Positions 32,820-40,564 of a stretch of DNA of 64,000 nucleotides are shown here, piece after piece; positions within the stretch are counted from its first letter, which is position 1, and every line of letters starts with the position of its first letter. This DNA comes from Flavobacterium sp. Root935 (GTDB lineage Bacteria; Bacteroidota; Bacteroidia; Flavobacteriales; Flavobacteriaceae), in the NCBI RefSeq assembly GCF_001429295.1, contig NZ_LMJL01000007.1, positions 796,835-860,834 of the forward strand, given 5' to 3'. Both the position numbers and the translations under genes were made by a program. The notes below the pieces were generated by a model. That model was not told the origin of the DNA. It saw only the letters and a list, made by a program, of their open reading frames with translations, and did no database searches.

Positions 32820-33011
32820 ATGTTAAAGAAAATTTTAAATCTGAACGGTGCTCAAAGTATTAATAAAAATGAGCAGAAAACCATGAGAGGAGGAATTCCT
32901 GAGTGCTGGATTTATGCCTTAGAAGCTGGATGCATTTTAATTTCATCAGACGAAACTTGTCCTTTAAATACCACATCAGGTATTTGCGATACAAGTCGTC
33001 TTTGTTGTTGA
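32820..33011 (+). CDS. Cys-rich double-glycine precursor peptide C, 63 aa, 6 Cys
   Basis: Leader MLKKILNLNGAQSINKNEQK, canonical site TMRGG (residues 21-25), and a 38-residue core with Cys29, 38, 47, 56, 62 and 63. The cysteines are spaced by 8 residues three times (29-38-47-56) and end in a Cys-Cys pair, a regular pattern suited to three disulfides. An upstream in-frame ATG at 32808 would add MRLK; the Met at 32820 gives the leader length seen in peptides A and B. Confidence 0.75.
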   Translation: MLKKILNLNGAQSINKNEQKTMRGGIPECWIYALEAGCILISSDETCPLNTTSGICDTSRLCC

Positions 33012-33324
33012 TTTTTTTAACTTTTTTAGAAGTAATACGATATAGCCTTATTTAGAATTTAGTCATGTTTTTTTTGAATGTATAGGCGCTCGATCGTGGA
33101 ACATTGAGCAAATTCTCAGTATTGATGATTGGTACTGGGATTCTTAGGAGTTGGCCGCTGTGTTAATTTTAATTGGTTAGGGTAAACCGCGGCCATGTCC
33201 TAAAGAAATTGTGTTACTGGTAATTTTGTTTTTAAATACCCAAACAGAGAAGATTTATATCTTCTCTGTTTTTTTATGGATTAACAAGAATTTTTTTTCT
33301 TAAATTGGCCTTGAATAAATCAAA
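33012..33324. other. 313-nt gap between peptide genes and the ABC exporter, with hairpins
   Basis: No intact gene. The stretch 33085-33215 has higher GC than its surroundings and holds GGCCGC at 33152 and GCGGCC near 33189, complementary arms around a 31-nt centre. A strong terminator follows at 33243. No decayed precursor peptide could be shown. Confidence 0.45.
33243..33276 (+). terminator. Intrinsic terminator between peptide genes and exporter
   Basis: AACAGAGAAGAT and ATCTTCTCTGTT form a perfect 12-bp stem with a TTAT loop, followed by T7. It separates the VKOR/peptide transcript from the exporter genes, so the exporter must either be served by read-through or by a promoter within 33277-33324. 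Confidence 0.85.
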
Positions 33325-35523
33325 TTGAAATTGAAAAAATTCACTCATTACAGACAAGCCGATCATAAAGATTGCGGACCGACATGTTTAAAGATAATAG
33401 CTAAATATTACGGTAAGACAATCAATATTCAGGAGTTGAGAGATTTTAGCGAAACAACTCGTGAAGGAAGTAATTTGCTTTTTTTGAGTGATGCTGCCGA
33501 GAAAATCGGTTTTAGGACTTTAGGGGTTAAATTGTCTGTAAAGAGAATAGAGGAAGCTCCGCTGCCATGTATTCTGCATTGGAATAAAGATCATTACGTT
33601 GTACTTTACAAAATAAAAAAAGGCAAATACTATATATCCGATCCCGCTTTTGGACTTTTAGAATATAACAAAGAAGATTTTGTTAAGTTCTGGATTGGTA
33701 ATAACGCAGGCGACGAGACGAAGGAAGGAATTGCATTACTGATCGAAGCGACACCAAACTTTTTTCAATCTGATTTTGACAAAGAAGAAAATTCCGGTTT
33801 AGGATTTAAATTTCTTTTTAAATATTTATTTCAATACAAATCATTTCTTATACAGCTTGCAATTGGACTTGTAGCCAGCAGTCTGCTGCAGCTTATTTTT
33901 CCATTTTTAACCCAGAGTATAGTCGACGTCGGGATTCAGAATCAGAACATTCATTTTATCTATTTAATTCTTTTTGCAATGCTTTTTATTTTTGCAGGAA
34001 GGACTGGTTTGGAGTTAATTAGAAGCTGGATTTTACTCCATTTATCAACGAGAATCAATATTTCGTTAATTTCAGATTTCTTTATTAAATTAATGAATCT
34101 GCCTATTTCCTATTTTGATGTCCGCATGACAGGAGATATTATGCAGCGAATAAACGATCACCGCCGTATCGAGAGAATACTTACCACATCCTCTCTTAAT
34201 GTGCTGTTTTCTGTAATAAATATGTTTATAATGGGAGCGGTTTTAGCCTATTTCAATCTGCAGATATTCTTAGTTTTCTTTTTAGGAAGCGTACTTTATT
34301 TTGCATGGATAACAATGTTCCTAAAAAGAAGAGAAGTTTTAGATTATAAACGTTTTGCAGAAGTTTCAAACGAACAGAGTAAAGTAATGGAGCTGATAAA
34401 CGGCATGCAGGAAATAAAGCTTCATAATGCCGAAAAACAAAAACGCTGGGGCTGGGAGTATGTGCAGGCAAGACTTTTTAGGGTTTCAATAAAAGGCTTG
34501 GTTTTAGAACAGGCACAAACGATCGGTTCGTCGGTTATCAATGAGCTTAAAAACATTTTTATAATTCTTCTTTCTGCAAAACTTGTAATTGATGGATCCA
34601 TTACATTAGGGATGATGCTCGCGATAAGCGCCATTGTTGGAAATTTAAATGGCCCAATTACTCAGTTAATAGAATTTGTTAGAGAATTGCAGGATGCTAA
34701 AATTTCACTTGCCAGATTATCCGAGATTCATCAAAAAGAAGATGAACTGCAGCAGGAAGTGCACCAGACAACTGAAGTGCCGAATGATGTTGATATTGAG
34801 ATTAAAAATCTTTCGTATCGTTATTTAGGGTCGGATATTCCAGTATTGGATAATTTAAGTTTAATCATCCCGGCCAATAAAGTAACTGCAATTGTGGGTG
34901 TCAGCGGAAGCGGTAAAACAACCCTGATGAAACTGCTTTTGAAATTTTACGAACCCGAAAAAGGAGAGGTTTTAATTGGAAATGCACAGCTTAAAAATAT
35001 ATCTCAAAAAGCCTGGAGGTCAAATATTGGTGCTGTGATGCAGGAAGGCTTTATTTTTAGTGATACAATTGCTAATAATATTGCTTTTGGAGTAGACAGG
35101 ATAGATAAAGAAAGATTAATCTACGCTTCAGATGTGGCAAATATTAAAGAATACATCAGCAGTCTGCCGTTGGGTTTTAATACTAAAATAGGAGCGGAAG
35201 GTATTGGAATGAGCACAGGCCAGAAGCAGCGACTTCTTATTGCCAGAGCTGTTTATAAAAACCCAGAAATACTTTTCTTTGATGAGGCTACTTCTGCATT
35301 AGATGCCAATAATGAGAAAGAAATAATGAAAAAATTAGATATTTTTTTCAAAGATAAAACGGTAATCGTAATTGCGCATCGATTGAGTACTGTTATGAAT
35401 GCAGATCAGATTGTGGTTTTAGATAAAGGAAAAATTATCGAAATCGGAAGTCATTCAGCATTAGTAGAACAGAAGGGAAATTATTTTGAACTGGTTAGAA
35501 ATCAACTGCAATTAGGAAATTAA
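33325..35523 (+). CDS. Peptidase-containing ABC transporter (C39 family bacteriocin exporter), 732 aa
   Basis: The N-terminal C39 peptidase domain (1-140) has Cys17 in KDCGPTC, His90 in KDHYVV and Asp106 in ISDPAFG, so cleavage after a double-glycine leader should work. A transmembrane domain of six helices follows (about 165-470). The nucleotide-binding domain has Walker A GVSGSGKTT (about 525), signature MSTGQKQRL (about 629), and Walker B ILFFDEATSALD (about 650). It would cut and export both peptide families in this locus across the inner membrane. No ATG is available: the frame starts with TTG at 33325 or 33331. It is followed after 2 nt by an HlyD-type adaptor gene. Confidence 0.92.
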   Translation: MKLKKFTHYRQADHKDCGPTCLKIIAKYYGKTINIQELRDFSETTREGSNLLFLSDAAEKIGFRTLGVKLSVKRIEEAPLPCILHWNKDHYVVLYKIKKGKYYISDPAFGLLEYNKEDFVKFWIGNNAGDETKEGIALLIEATPNFFQSDFDKEENSGLGFKFLFKYLFQYKSFLIQLAIGLVASSLLQLIFPFLTQSIVDVGIQNQNIHFIYLILFAMLFIFAGRTGLELIRSWILLHLSTRINISLISDFFIKLMNLPISYFDVRMTGDIMQRINDHRRIERILTTSSLNVLFSVINMFIMGAVLAYFNLQIFLVFFLGSVLYFAWITMFLKRREVLDYKRFAEVSNEQSKVMELINGMQEIKLHNAEKQKRWGWEYVQARLFRVSIKGLVLEQAQTIGSSVINELKNIFIILLSAKLVIDGSITLGMMLAISAIVGNLNGPITQLIEFVRELQDAKISLARLSEIHQKEDELQQEVHQTTEVPNDVDIEIKNLSYRYLGSDIPVLDNLSLIIPANKVTAIVGVSGSGKTTLMKLLLKFYEPEKGEVLIGNAQLKNISQKAWRSNIGAVMQEGFIFSDTIANNIAFGVDRIDKERLIYASDVANIKEYISSLPLGFNTKIGAEGIGMSTGQKQRLLIARAVYKNPEILFFDEATSALDANNEKEIMKKLDIFFKDKTVIVIAHRLSTVMNADQIVVLDKGKIIEIGSHSALVEQKGNYFELVRNQLQLGN

Positions 35524-35525
35524 TC

Positions 35526-36812
35526 ATGGCTGAAGATACATTTGAATTAAGAAGCGAAGAAGTTCAGGATATCCTGACCAAAGTACCGCATTGGATGATC
35601 CGATGGGGAACAGTGCTGATATTTGCCATAATTGTAATGCTGTTTTTTGTTTCCTGGTTTGTCAAATATCCAGATGTTGTGCATACCGAAATCGTAATTA
35701 CCACTAATATTCCTCCTGAGAGAATTGTTTCGAAATCTTCTGGTCGTATTGAGGCAATTTTGGTAAAAAACAAAACTTTGGTTCCTAAAAACAGCACACT
35801 AGCCATCATTGAAAATACCGCTGACTACAAGGATGTTTTTTTATTAAAAAGCATTATAGATAGCTATGATATTAATGCTAAAAAAGCATTTCCGTTTGCG
35901 ATGCTGAAAAATAAACAGCTAGGTGAAATAGAAAGTGCCTTTGCTGTTTTTCAGAAAGATTATCAGGCTCAGGAATTAAACGAAAACCTGCATCCTTTTG
36001 AAATTGAAAGCAGGGCGCAGAGCTCAGAGAAAATCCAGATCAAAGAAAGGCTGGATATTCTCCAGCAGCAAAAGGTAATTAATGAAAGTGAACTGGAACT
36101 GCAGAAAAATGAAATAGCGCGTTTTGAAGTTTTATTCAATAAAGGAATTATTTCTGCTCAGGAAATGGAATTGAAGAAACTGGGTTATCTTCAGGCAATG
36201 AAGAGTTATAAAAGCCTTTTAACCTCGATTTCCCAATTAAGGTCCTCTTTGATCGACAATACAAAATCGAGCCAAAATTCGCACATAAACAGCACAAAAG
36301 AGGAGGTTAATCTTGGAAGAAGTATGGCGCAGTCATTTTATCAGCTGAAAAAAGTGATAAAAGACTGGGAACTGGCTTATACATTAAAATCTTCTGTAAG
36401 CGGGGTTGTTACTTTTCTGCAGGTTTGGAACGAAAATCAGACTATAAATGTGGGGGATAATGTTTTCTCTATAATTCCAGATGCTAAAAACAGTTTTGTT
36501 GGAAAAGTAAAAGCTCCTGCTCTGAATTCAGGAAAAATAAAAGTAGGGCAGAGAGTCAATATCCGGCTGGCCAATTATCCTGATAGAGAGTTTGGTGTAT
36601 TGAAAGGTGAAATCAAAAATATTTCGTTAGTGCCCGATAAAGATGGAAACTTATTGCTGGACGTCGCACTTCCAAACGGCTTAAAAACATCCTATAATAA
36701 ACAAATTATTTTCCAGCAGGAAATGAAAGGAACTGCCGAAATTGTGACAGAAGATTTACGATTAATTGAAAGAATCTTGTATCAATTTAAAAGTATATTT
36801 GAACAAGTTTAG
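35526..36812 (+). CDS. HlyD family secretion periplasmic adaptor, 428 aa
   Basis: Membrane fusion protein that would bridge the ABC exporter to an outer-membrane channel. One N-terminal membrane segment at about residues 22-45 (WMIRWGTVLIFAIIVMLFFV), a lipoyl/barrel-sandwich half (IVSKSSGRIEAILVKNKTLVPKNSTLAIIENT), a long coiled-coil hairpin (about 115-270), and the return half (LKSSVSGVVTFLQVWNENQTINVGDNVFSIIP) are in the proper order. The start is 2 nt after the exporter stop. No TolC-like gene is in the window. Its stop overlaps the stop of a convergent methyltransferase gene by 4 nt. Confidence 0.9.
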   Translation: MAEDTFELRSEEVQDILTKVPHWMIRWGTVLIFAIIVMLFFVSWFVKYPDVVHTEIVITTNIPPERIVSKSSGRIEAILVKNKTLVPKNSTLAIIENTADYKDVFLLKSIIDSYDINAKKAFPFAMLKNKQLGEIESAFAVFQKDYQAQELNENLHPFEIESRAQSSEKIQIKERLDILQQQKVINESELELQKNEIARFEVLFNKGIISAQEMELKKLGYLQAMKSYKSLLTSISQLRSSLIDNTKSSQNSHINSTKEEVNLGRSMAQSFYQLKKVIKDWELAYTLKSSVSGVVTFLQVWNENQTINVGDNVFSIIPDAKNSFVGKVKAPALNSGKIKVGQRVNIRLANYPDREFGVLKGEIKNISLVPDKDGNLLLDVALPNGLKTSYNKQIIFQQEMKGTAEIVTEDLRLIERILYQFKSIFEQV

Positions 36813-37516
36813 AATTTCAAATAAAAATCCTTAGTTAGTTCGATATATTCTGGAGTATAAACATGTCTGTCGATTTCGATAACTAATTCATCGATTTCAA
36901 TTGTGGAAACTTCATTGCGGCTAAAAGCCAGTAAACTTCGCTTGATTTCTGATTTTGGAGTGCCTTTTACTCTTGTGATTTTTATTGGGTACAATTCAGC
37001 TTTTTTTGCTAAAGCGATGAATTTTTCTTCTTCTTTAAAAGGAATAATTATAGCAAGTATTCCGTTTTCTGAAAGCAATAAATCTGCAGCTTCGACGATT
37101 TCTTCAAAAGGCATTGCATCTTGAAAACGTGCTAAATCTCTCTGTTCATTCTCTGTTTTGTAATCTTCAGCATAAAAAGGAGGATTCGAAACAATCAAAT
37201 CATATTCGTCTTCAGGTTCTTCGATAAATTCGTCTAAACCAGCATGAAAGCAAAATAAACGATCTCCCCAAGGAGAACTTTCAAAATTTTCAACGGCTTG
37301 TTCGTAAGCATCTTCATCAATTTCAAGAGCATCGATTTGTTCTGCATGAGTGCGCTGAGCCAGCATCAAAGCTATAATTCCTGTTCCTGCACCAATATCC
37401 AAAATACTAAACGGATTGTGATTTATTGGAGCCCAAGAACCCAATATAACGCCGTCTGTACCAACTTTCATTGCACAACGATCTTGATTAATGGTAAATT
37501 GCTTAAATGAAAACAT
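36809..37516 (-). CDS. trmN6: tRNA1(Val) (adenine(37)-N6)-methyltransferase family protein, 235 aa
   Basis: SAM-dependent methyltransferase of the YfiC/TrmN6 type that methylates adenine 37 of tRNA1(Val). The SAM-binding GAGTG motif is at residues 42-46 and the N6-adenine-methylase motif NPPF at 111-114. The N-terminus FKQFTINQDRCAMKVGTDGV is characteristic. I chose the Met at 37516 because the 15 residues upstream are written in AATTCC-type repeat sequence and are not part of the family. Convergent with the HlyD-type gene, with 4-nt overlap of the ends. Confidence 0.88.
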   Translation of the reverse strand: MFSFKQFTINQDRCAMKVGTDGVILGSWAPINHNPFSILDIGAGTGIIALMLAQRTHAEQIDALEIDEDAYEQAVENFESSPWGDRLFCFHAGLDEFIEEPEDEYDLIVSNPPFYAEDYKTENEQRDLARFQDAMPFEEIVEAADLLLSENGILAIIIPFKEEEKFIALAKKAELYPIKITRVKGTPKSEIKRSLLAFSRNEVSTIEIDELVIEIDRHVYTPEYIELTKDFYLKF

Positions 37517-37524
37517 AAGTGAAA

Positions 37525-37575
37525 AATTCCAATTTTTTTTTAAATTCCAAATTCCAACCAAATAGTGTAAATTCC
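37525..37575. repeat. AATTCCAAATTCCAA word repeat
   Basis: A cluster of AAATTCCAA words just upstream of the methyltransferase start, of the same type as the element at 13164-13284. Confidence 0.5.
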
Positions 37576-37657
37576 AAAAACGAAATTCTCAAACCAATTG
37601 AAAGCAGTAAATCAGTATGATTTATTGTTGGTAAAAGTAAGATTAAAATCTTAATAA

Positions 37658-38008
37658 TTATTTTGAAGTTTTCGTGATTATTGCTGATAAAATTTTACGC
37701 AATTCTTCTACCTCAAATAATAAAGAATCAGAAATCATTCTTTGATCAGGGTTGAGTTCGTGTAATAAGCGCAGCCAGAATTTAGATTCTTTGGCTTCTT
37801 TTCGGGATATTTTAAGTCTAAATATTAAATCTTTATCACCTAATTTTTCATTCGCTTCAATGTAGTTTGCTCCCACAGAACCAGACGATCTTATTAATTG
37901 TTTGCCGTCTTCAATATTGGATGTTGTTTTCGATAAAGTTCTAATATATGTTCGACATTCTTTTGCAAACAAGAAAGTCCTCTCTTCTAAATCATAAGGT
38001 TTGTTCAT
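37658..38008 (-). CDS. Four-helix bundle protein (S23 / 23S rRNA intervening-sequence protein family), 116 aa
   Basis: All-helical small protein with the family pattern LEERTFLFAKECRTYIRTL, QLIRSSGSVGANYIEANEK, and FRLKISRKEAKESKFWLRLL. Such proteins form pentameric helical bundles and are found as stand-alone genes between repeats in many Bacteroidota; their function is not established. Flanked on both sides by AATTCC-type repeats, with 177 nt to the rimM stop. Confidence 0.88.
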   Translation of the reverse strand: MNKPYDLEERTFLFAKECRTYIRTLSKTTSNIEDGKQLIRSSGSVGANYIEANEKLGDKDLIFRLKISRKEAKESKFWLRLLHELNPDQRMISDSLLFEVEELRKILSAIITKTSK

Positions 38009-38119
38009 AAAATAAAATAAATTCCAATTTTTAATCTCAATAGCTGGATTTCAAAAATAAGCATTTATTTTTTATGAGTTTTTTCTTTCAAAAAAACATT
38101 AAAGAATAATTTTTATAGC

Positions 38120-38165
38120 AATTTAGAATTTGGAATTTCCTTCCGTTTGGAATTTGGAATTTAAA
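38120..38165. repeat. AATTTGGAATTTCC word repeat
   Basis: TTTAGAATTTGGAATTTCC and TTTGGAATTTGGAATTT lie in the gap downstream of rimM, again of the AATTCC word type. Confidence 0.5.
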
Positions 38166-38184
38166 AAAAAATTGAAATTTAAAA

Positions 38185-38709
38185 CTAAAGGTACATCTCC
38201 ACAAGACCTTCTGGAAGATCCATGATTACTTTTTTGTTGTCGCGGTCAATCTTTACCAAGAAATGGTCGATCATTGGAACTAAGATTTCCACTTCACCAT
38301 TTAAAACTTCAAAAAGTGGTTGAGCAGTTGAGTCATTAATAGAAGTTATTTTTCCGAAAACACCTAAACGTTTGTCTTCGATTTCAAAACCAATAACTTC
38401 GTGGAAATAAAATTTGTTACCTGTAAGTTTTGGTAACATGGTTAAAGGAAGATAAATCGCGTTGCCAACTAGGGCATCTGCTTCTTCCTCTGTATTTACA
38501 TCTTCAAAACGAACTCTTAGAAAGTCGTTTTTATGTAAAGAACTTGTTTCAATAAAAAAAGGAACCAAGTGTTTGTTGTGTTCAACAAACACTGATTCCA
38601 GATTTTCGTATAACTCAGGTTCATCCGTATCTAAATAGATTAGGACTTCACCTTTGAAACTAAATTTTTTAGCGATTTTACCTAAATAAAAACATTCTTC
38701 TTTACGCAT
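38185..38709 (-). CDS. rimM: Ribosome maturation factor RimM, 174 aa
   Basis: Assists assembly of the 30S subunit head by binding ribosomal protein S19. N-terminal beta-barrel domain (FYLGKIAKKFSFKGEVLIYL, the family GxxxxxhGxkGevkv pattern) and C-terminal PRC-barrel (FYFHEVIGFEIED then GEVEILVPMIDHFLVKID) are both present at normal length. It follows the S16 gene by 15 nt, the usual rpsP-rimM pair. Confidence 0.93.
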   Translation of the reverse strand: MRKEECFYLGKIAKKFSFKGEVLIYLDTDEPELYENLESVFVEHNKHLVPFFIETSSLHKNDFLRVRFEDVNTEEEADALVGNAIYLPLTMLPKLTGNKFYFHEVIGFEIEDKRLGVFGKITSINDSTAQPLFEVLNGEVEILVPMIDHFLVKIDRDNKKVIMDLPEGLVEMYL

Positions 38710-38724
38710 TCTCGCTAAGTAAAA

Positions 38725-39294
38725 TTATGCTTCAGTTGTTTCGTTATTCTCTTCAGCAGCAGGAGCTTCTTCAGTTGCAGCTTCAACTTCAGCAACTTCT
38801 TCTTCTTCAACTGCAGGAGTTGCAGCAGCGATAGCATCAGCTTCAGCCTGAGCTGCAGCAGCTAAACGTTTAGCATTAACTTCTTGTTCAGCTTTTAAAG
38901 CTTTAGCTTTAACATCAGCTTGTGCTTTTGATAAACCATCTTTTTTAGCATCAACTTTTCCAGCTTTAGCCTCTAACCAAGCAGCTAATTTAGCGTCAGC
39001 TTGCTCTTGAGTTAAAGCTCCTTTACGGATACCTCCATCAAGGTGGTGTTTCAATAAAGCACCTTTGTAAGAAAGGATTGCTCTAGCAGTATCAGTTGGT
39101 TGAGCACCATTGTGTAACCATTTAACTGCGCTGTCAAGGTCTAACTCAACAGTTGCTGGGTTTGTGTTTGGATTGTAAGTACCGATTTTCTCTAAGTATT
39201 TACCATCTCTTTTTGAGCGTGCATCTGCAGCTACAACCCAGTAAAAAGGTTTTCCTTTTTTACCGTGTCTTTGTAATCTAATTTTTACTGACAT
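38725..39294 (-). CDS. rpsP: 30S ribosomal protein S16 with long acidic/Ala-rich C-terminal extension, 189 aa
   Basis: The first 80 residues are standard S16 (KIRLQRHGKKGKPFYWVVAA, GTYNPNTNP). Typical S16 ends near residue 85-90; here about 100 more residues follow, first a helical Lys/Ala-rich part (QADAKLAAWLEAKAGKVDAKK), then an Ala/Glu-rich acidic end (VEEEEVAEVEAATEEAPAAEE). Long S16 tails occur in Bacteroidota generally. It is the first gene of the rpsP-rimM pair. Confidence 0.95.
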   Translation of the reverse strand: MSVKIRLQRHGKKGKPFYWVVAADARSKRDGKYLEKIGTYNPNTNPATVELDLDSAVKWLHNGAQPTDTARAILSYKGALLKHHLDGGIRKGALTQEQADAKLAAWLEAKAGKVDAKKDGLSKAQADVKAKALKAEQEVNAKRLAAAAQAEADAIAAATPAVEEEEVAEVEAATEEAPAAEENNETTEA

Positions 39295-39343
39295 AATCTT
39301 ATGATTAAATTTTGAGGTACTCGACCTCTGTTAATTAAGGGCG

Positions 39344-39351
39344 CAAAGATA
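39344..39351 (-). promoter_or_regulatory. -7 promoter element (TATCTTTG) of rpsP
   Basis: On the minus strand TATCTTTG matches TAnnTTTG and lies 50 nt before the rpsP ATG. A TTG occurs 12 nt upstream, which is closer than usual. The leader holds a small hairpin GAGGT/ACCTC. Confidence 0.5.
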
Positions 39352-39467
39352 TAATTTTTTTATCAATAATGCGTTTCAAAAAGTATTAAATATCTTTAAG
39401 ATAAATTTTTACCATTTTTTTGGCTGTTTTTGCTTTTCCTTTCAAACGTTTATTAATTGTAATGCGG

Positions 39468-39475
39468 TATTTTTG
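39468..39475 (+). promoter_or_regulatory. -7 promoter element (TATTTTTG) of the lipoprotein gene
   Basis: Exact TAnnTTTG match, 21 nt upstream of the ATG at 39497; no good -33 element. Confidence 0.4.
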
Positions 39476-39496
39476 TGCCAAATTCATCCTAAGAAT

Positions 39497-39985
39497 ATGA
39501 AAAAATACTTTTACTTTTTACCACTTATATTTTTACTAACATCATGCACAGAGGATATTAGGTTTAATAATCCTGCTTTTCAAACTTTAAAAGATAATGT
39601 TTTTTGGAGGGCTCAGAGCTATAAGTCGGGAACAGAAACAACTGGAATTTTTGTTGTTGAAGGTTCTTTGGGTTATGAAAAAATAAGTTTTCAGCTCCCT
39701 GCACCATCTCAAAAAACATATATTTTGGGTGTAGATGATGTTACAAAAGCGACATTTAAAAATACTTATCCAGGACAAGAAGAAGAATTTACTACTGGAG
39801 AAGGCAAAGGCAGTGGGCAAATTATAGTTACAGAATACAATACTATTGATAAGACAATTTCGGGTACATTTAAATTTACAGCCATTAATGTAAATAATGG
39901 TGCTGAAAAAAAAGAAATACATTTTACAGAAGGTGTTTTCTATAAAATCCCCGTTGAACTAGATACTAAATTTACCATAGATTAA
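39497..39985 (+). CDS. DUF6252-like lipoprotein, 162 aa
   Basis: Lipobox LLTSC at residues 14-18 of the protein starting at the ATG of 39497. The mature part has a beta-rich pattern (FWRAQSYKSG, FVVEGSLGYEKISFQLP, GEGKGSGQIIVTEYN, KTISGTFKFTAINVNN, FTEGVFYKIPV) matching small Flavobacterial lipoproteins of DUF6252 type as I remember them. Function unknown; single gene. Confidence 0.75.
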   Translation: MKKYFYFLPLIFLLTSCTEDIRFNNPAFQTLKDNVFWRAQSYKSGTETTGIFVVEGSLGYEKISFQLPAPSQKTYILGVDDVTKATFKNTYPGQEEEFTTGEGKGSGQIIVTEYNTIDKTISGTFKFTAINVNNGAEKKEIHFTEGVFYKIPVELDTKFTID

Positions 39986-40067
39986 GGTTTTTGAGGCTTT
40001 TTAGGTTTTAAAATCAAAATAAAAACATAAATAAACTAATATATAGTAGATTACAGAATAATAAGAG

Positions 40068-40075
40068 TACATTTG
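40068..40075 (+). promoter_or_regulatory. -7 promoter element (TACATTTG) of the RRM protein gene
   Basis: Exact TAnnTTTG match, 23 nt upstream of the ATG at 40099. Confidence 0.45.
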
Positions 40076-40098
40076 CTTATTATTATAAATAAATATCT

Positions 40099-40446
40099 AT
40101 GAATATTTTTGTTGGAAGCCTTCCATTCAGTATTGAGGAAGCAGATTTAAGAGAGTCTTTTGAGGCTTATGGAACAGTTGACTCTGTTAAAATTATTACT
40201 GATAAATTTACTGGAAGAAGTAAAGGCTTTGGTTTTGTTGAAATGCCAAATGATAGCGAAGCTCAGAAAGCTATCGACGAATTGAACGGTGCTGTTGTTT
40301 CAGGACGTACAATCGTTGTTAATAAGTCTGAGCCAAAACCAGAAGGCGAAAGAAGAAGTTTTAATAACAACCGTGGAGGAGACTCTCGTGGAAGTTATGG
40401 AAACAACCGTGGAGGAAATGACCGCGGAAACAGAGGAGGATATTAA
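40099..40446 (+). CDS. RRM-type RNA-binding protein with RGG tail, 115 aa
   Basis: One RNA recognition motif: RNP2 NIFVGSLPF at residues 2-10 and RNP1 KGFGFVEM at about 41-48, with the aromatic residues needed to stack on RNA. The tail (about 80-115) is rich in Gly, Arg, Asn and Asp (NRGGDSRGSYGNNRGG), like cyanobacterial and Bacteroidota Rbp proteins. Probably binds single-stranded RNA and may act in cold or growth-phase response; that is knowledge of the family. It has its own strong terminator. Confidence 0.92.
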   Translation: MNIFVGSLPFSIEEADLRESFEAYGTVDSVKIITDKFTGRSKGFGFVEMPNDSEAQKAIDELNGAVVSGRTIVVNKSEPKPEGERRSFNNNRGGDSRGSYGNNRGGNDRGNRGGY

Positions 40447-40466
40447 TATTTTTTTTCTACAATATA

Positions 40467-40498
40467 AAAGGGATCAACGCAAGTTGATCCCTTTTTTT
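40467..40498 (+). terminator. Intrinsic terminator of the RRM gene
   Basis: AAAGGGATCAAC and GTTGATCCCTTT form a perfect 12-bp stem with loop GCAA, followed by T run. It can also serve transcripts from the minus strand. Confidence 0.85.
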
Positions 40499-40556
40499 GT
40501 TTAAAGTTTCAGGTTTCAAGTTCGAGCAACTTGGAACTTTAAACCTGAAACAAAAA
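40499..40556. repeat. GTTTCAGGTTTCAAGTT word palindrome
   Basis: GTTTCAGGTTTCAAGTT and AACTTGGAACTTTAAACC with CTGAAAC form an imperfect inverted repeat of about 24-nt arms between the RRM and leuB ends. Confidence 0.55.
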
Positions 40557-40564
40557 TTAACTAA

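Noticed and set aside
33085-33215. Decayed fourth Cys-rich precursor peptide
   Set aside because: No leader match in any frame and only scattered short frames; the evidence is too weak.
37658-38008. Immunity protein for the peptide locus
   Set aside because: The sequence is clearly a four-helix bundle protein of the S23 family and lies behind an unrelated tRNA methyltransferase gene.
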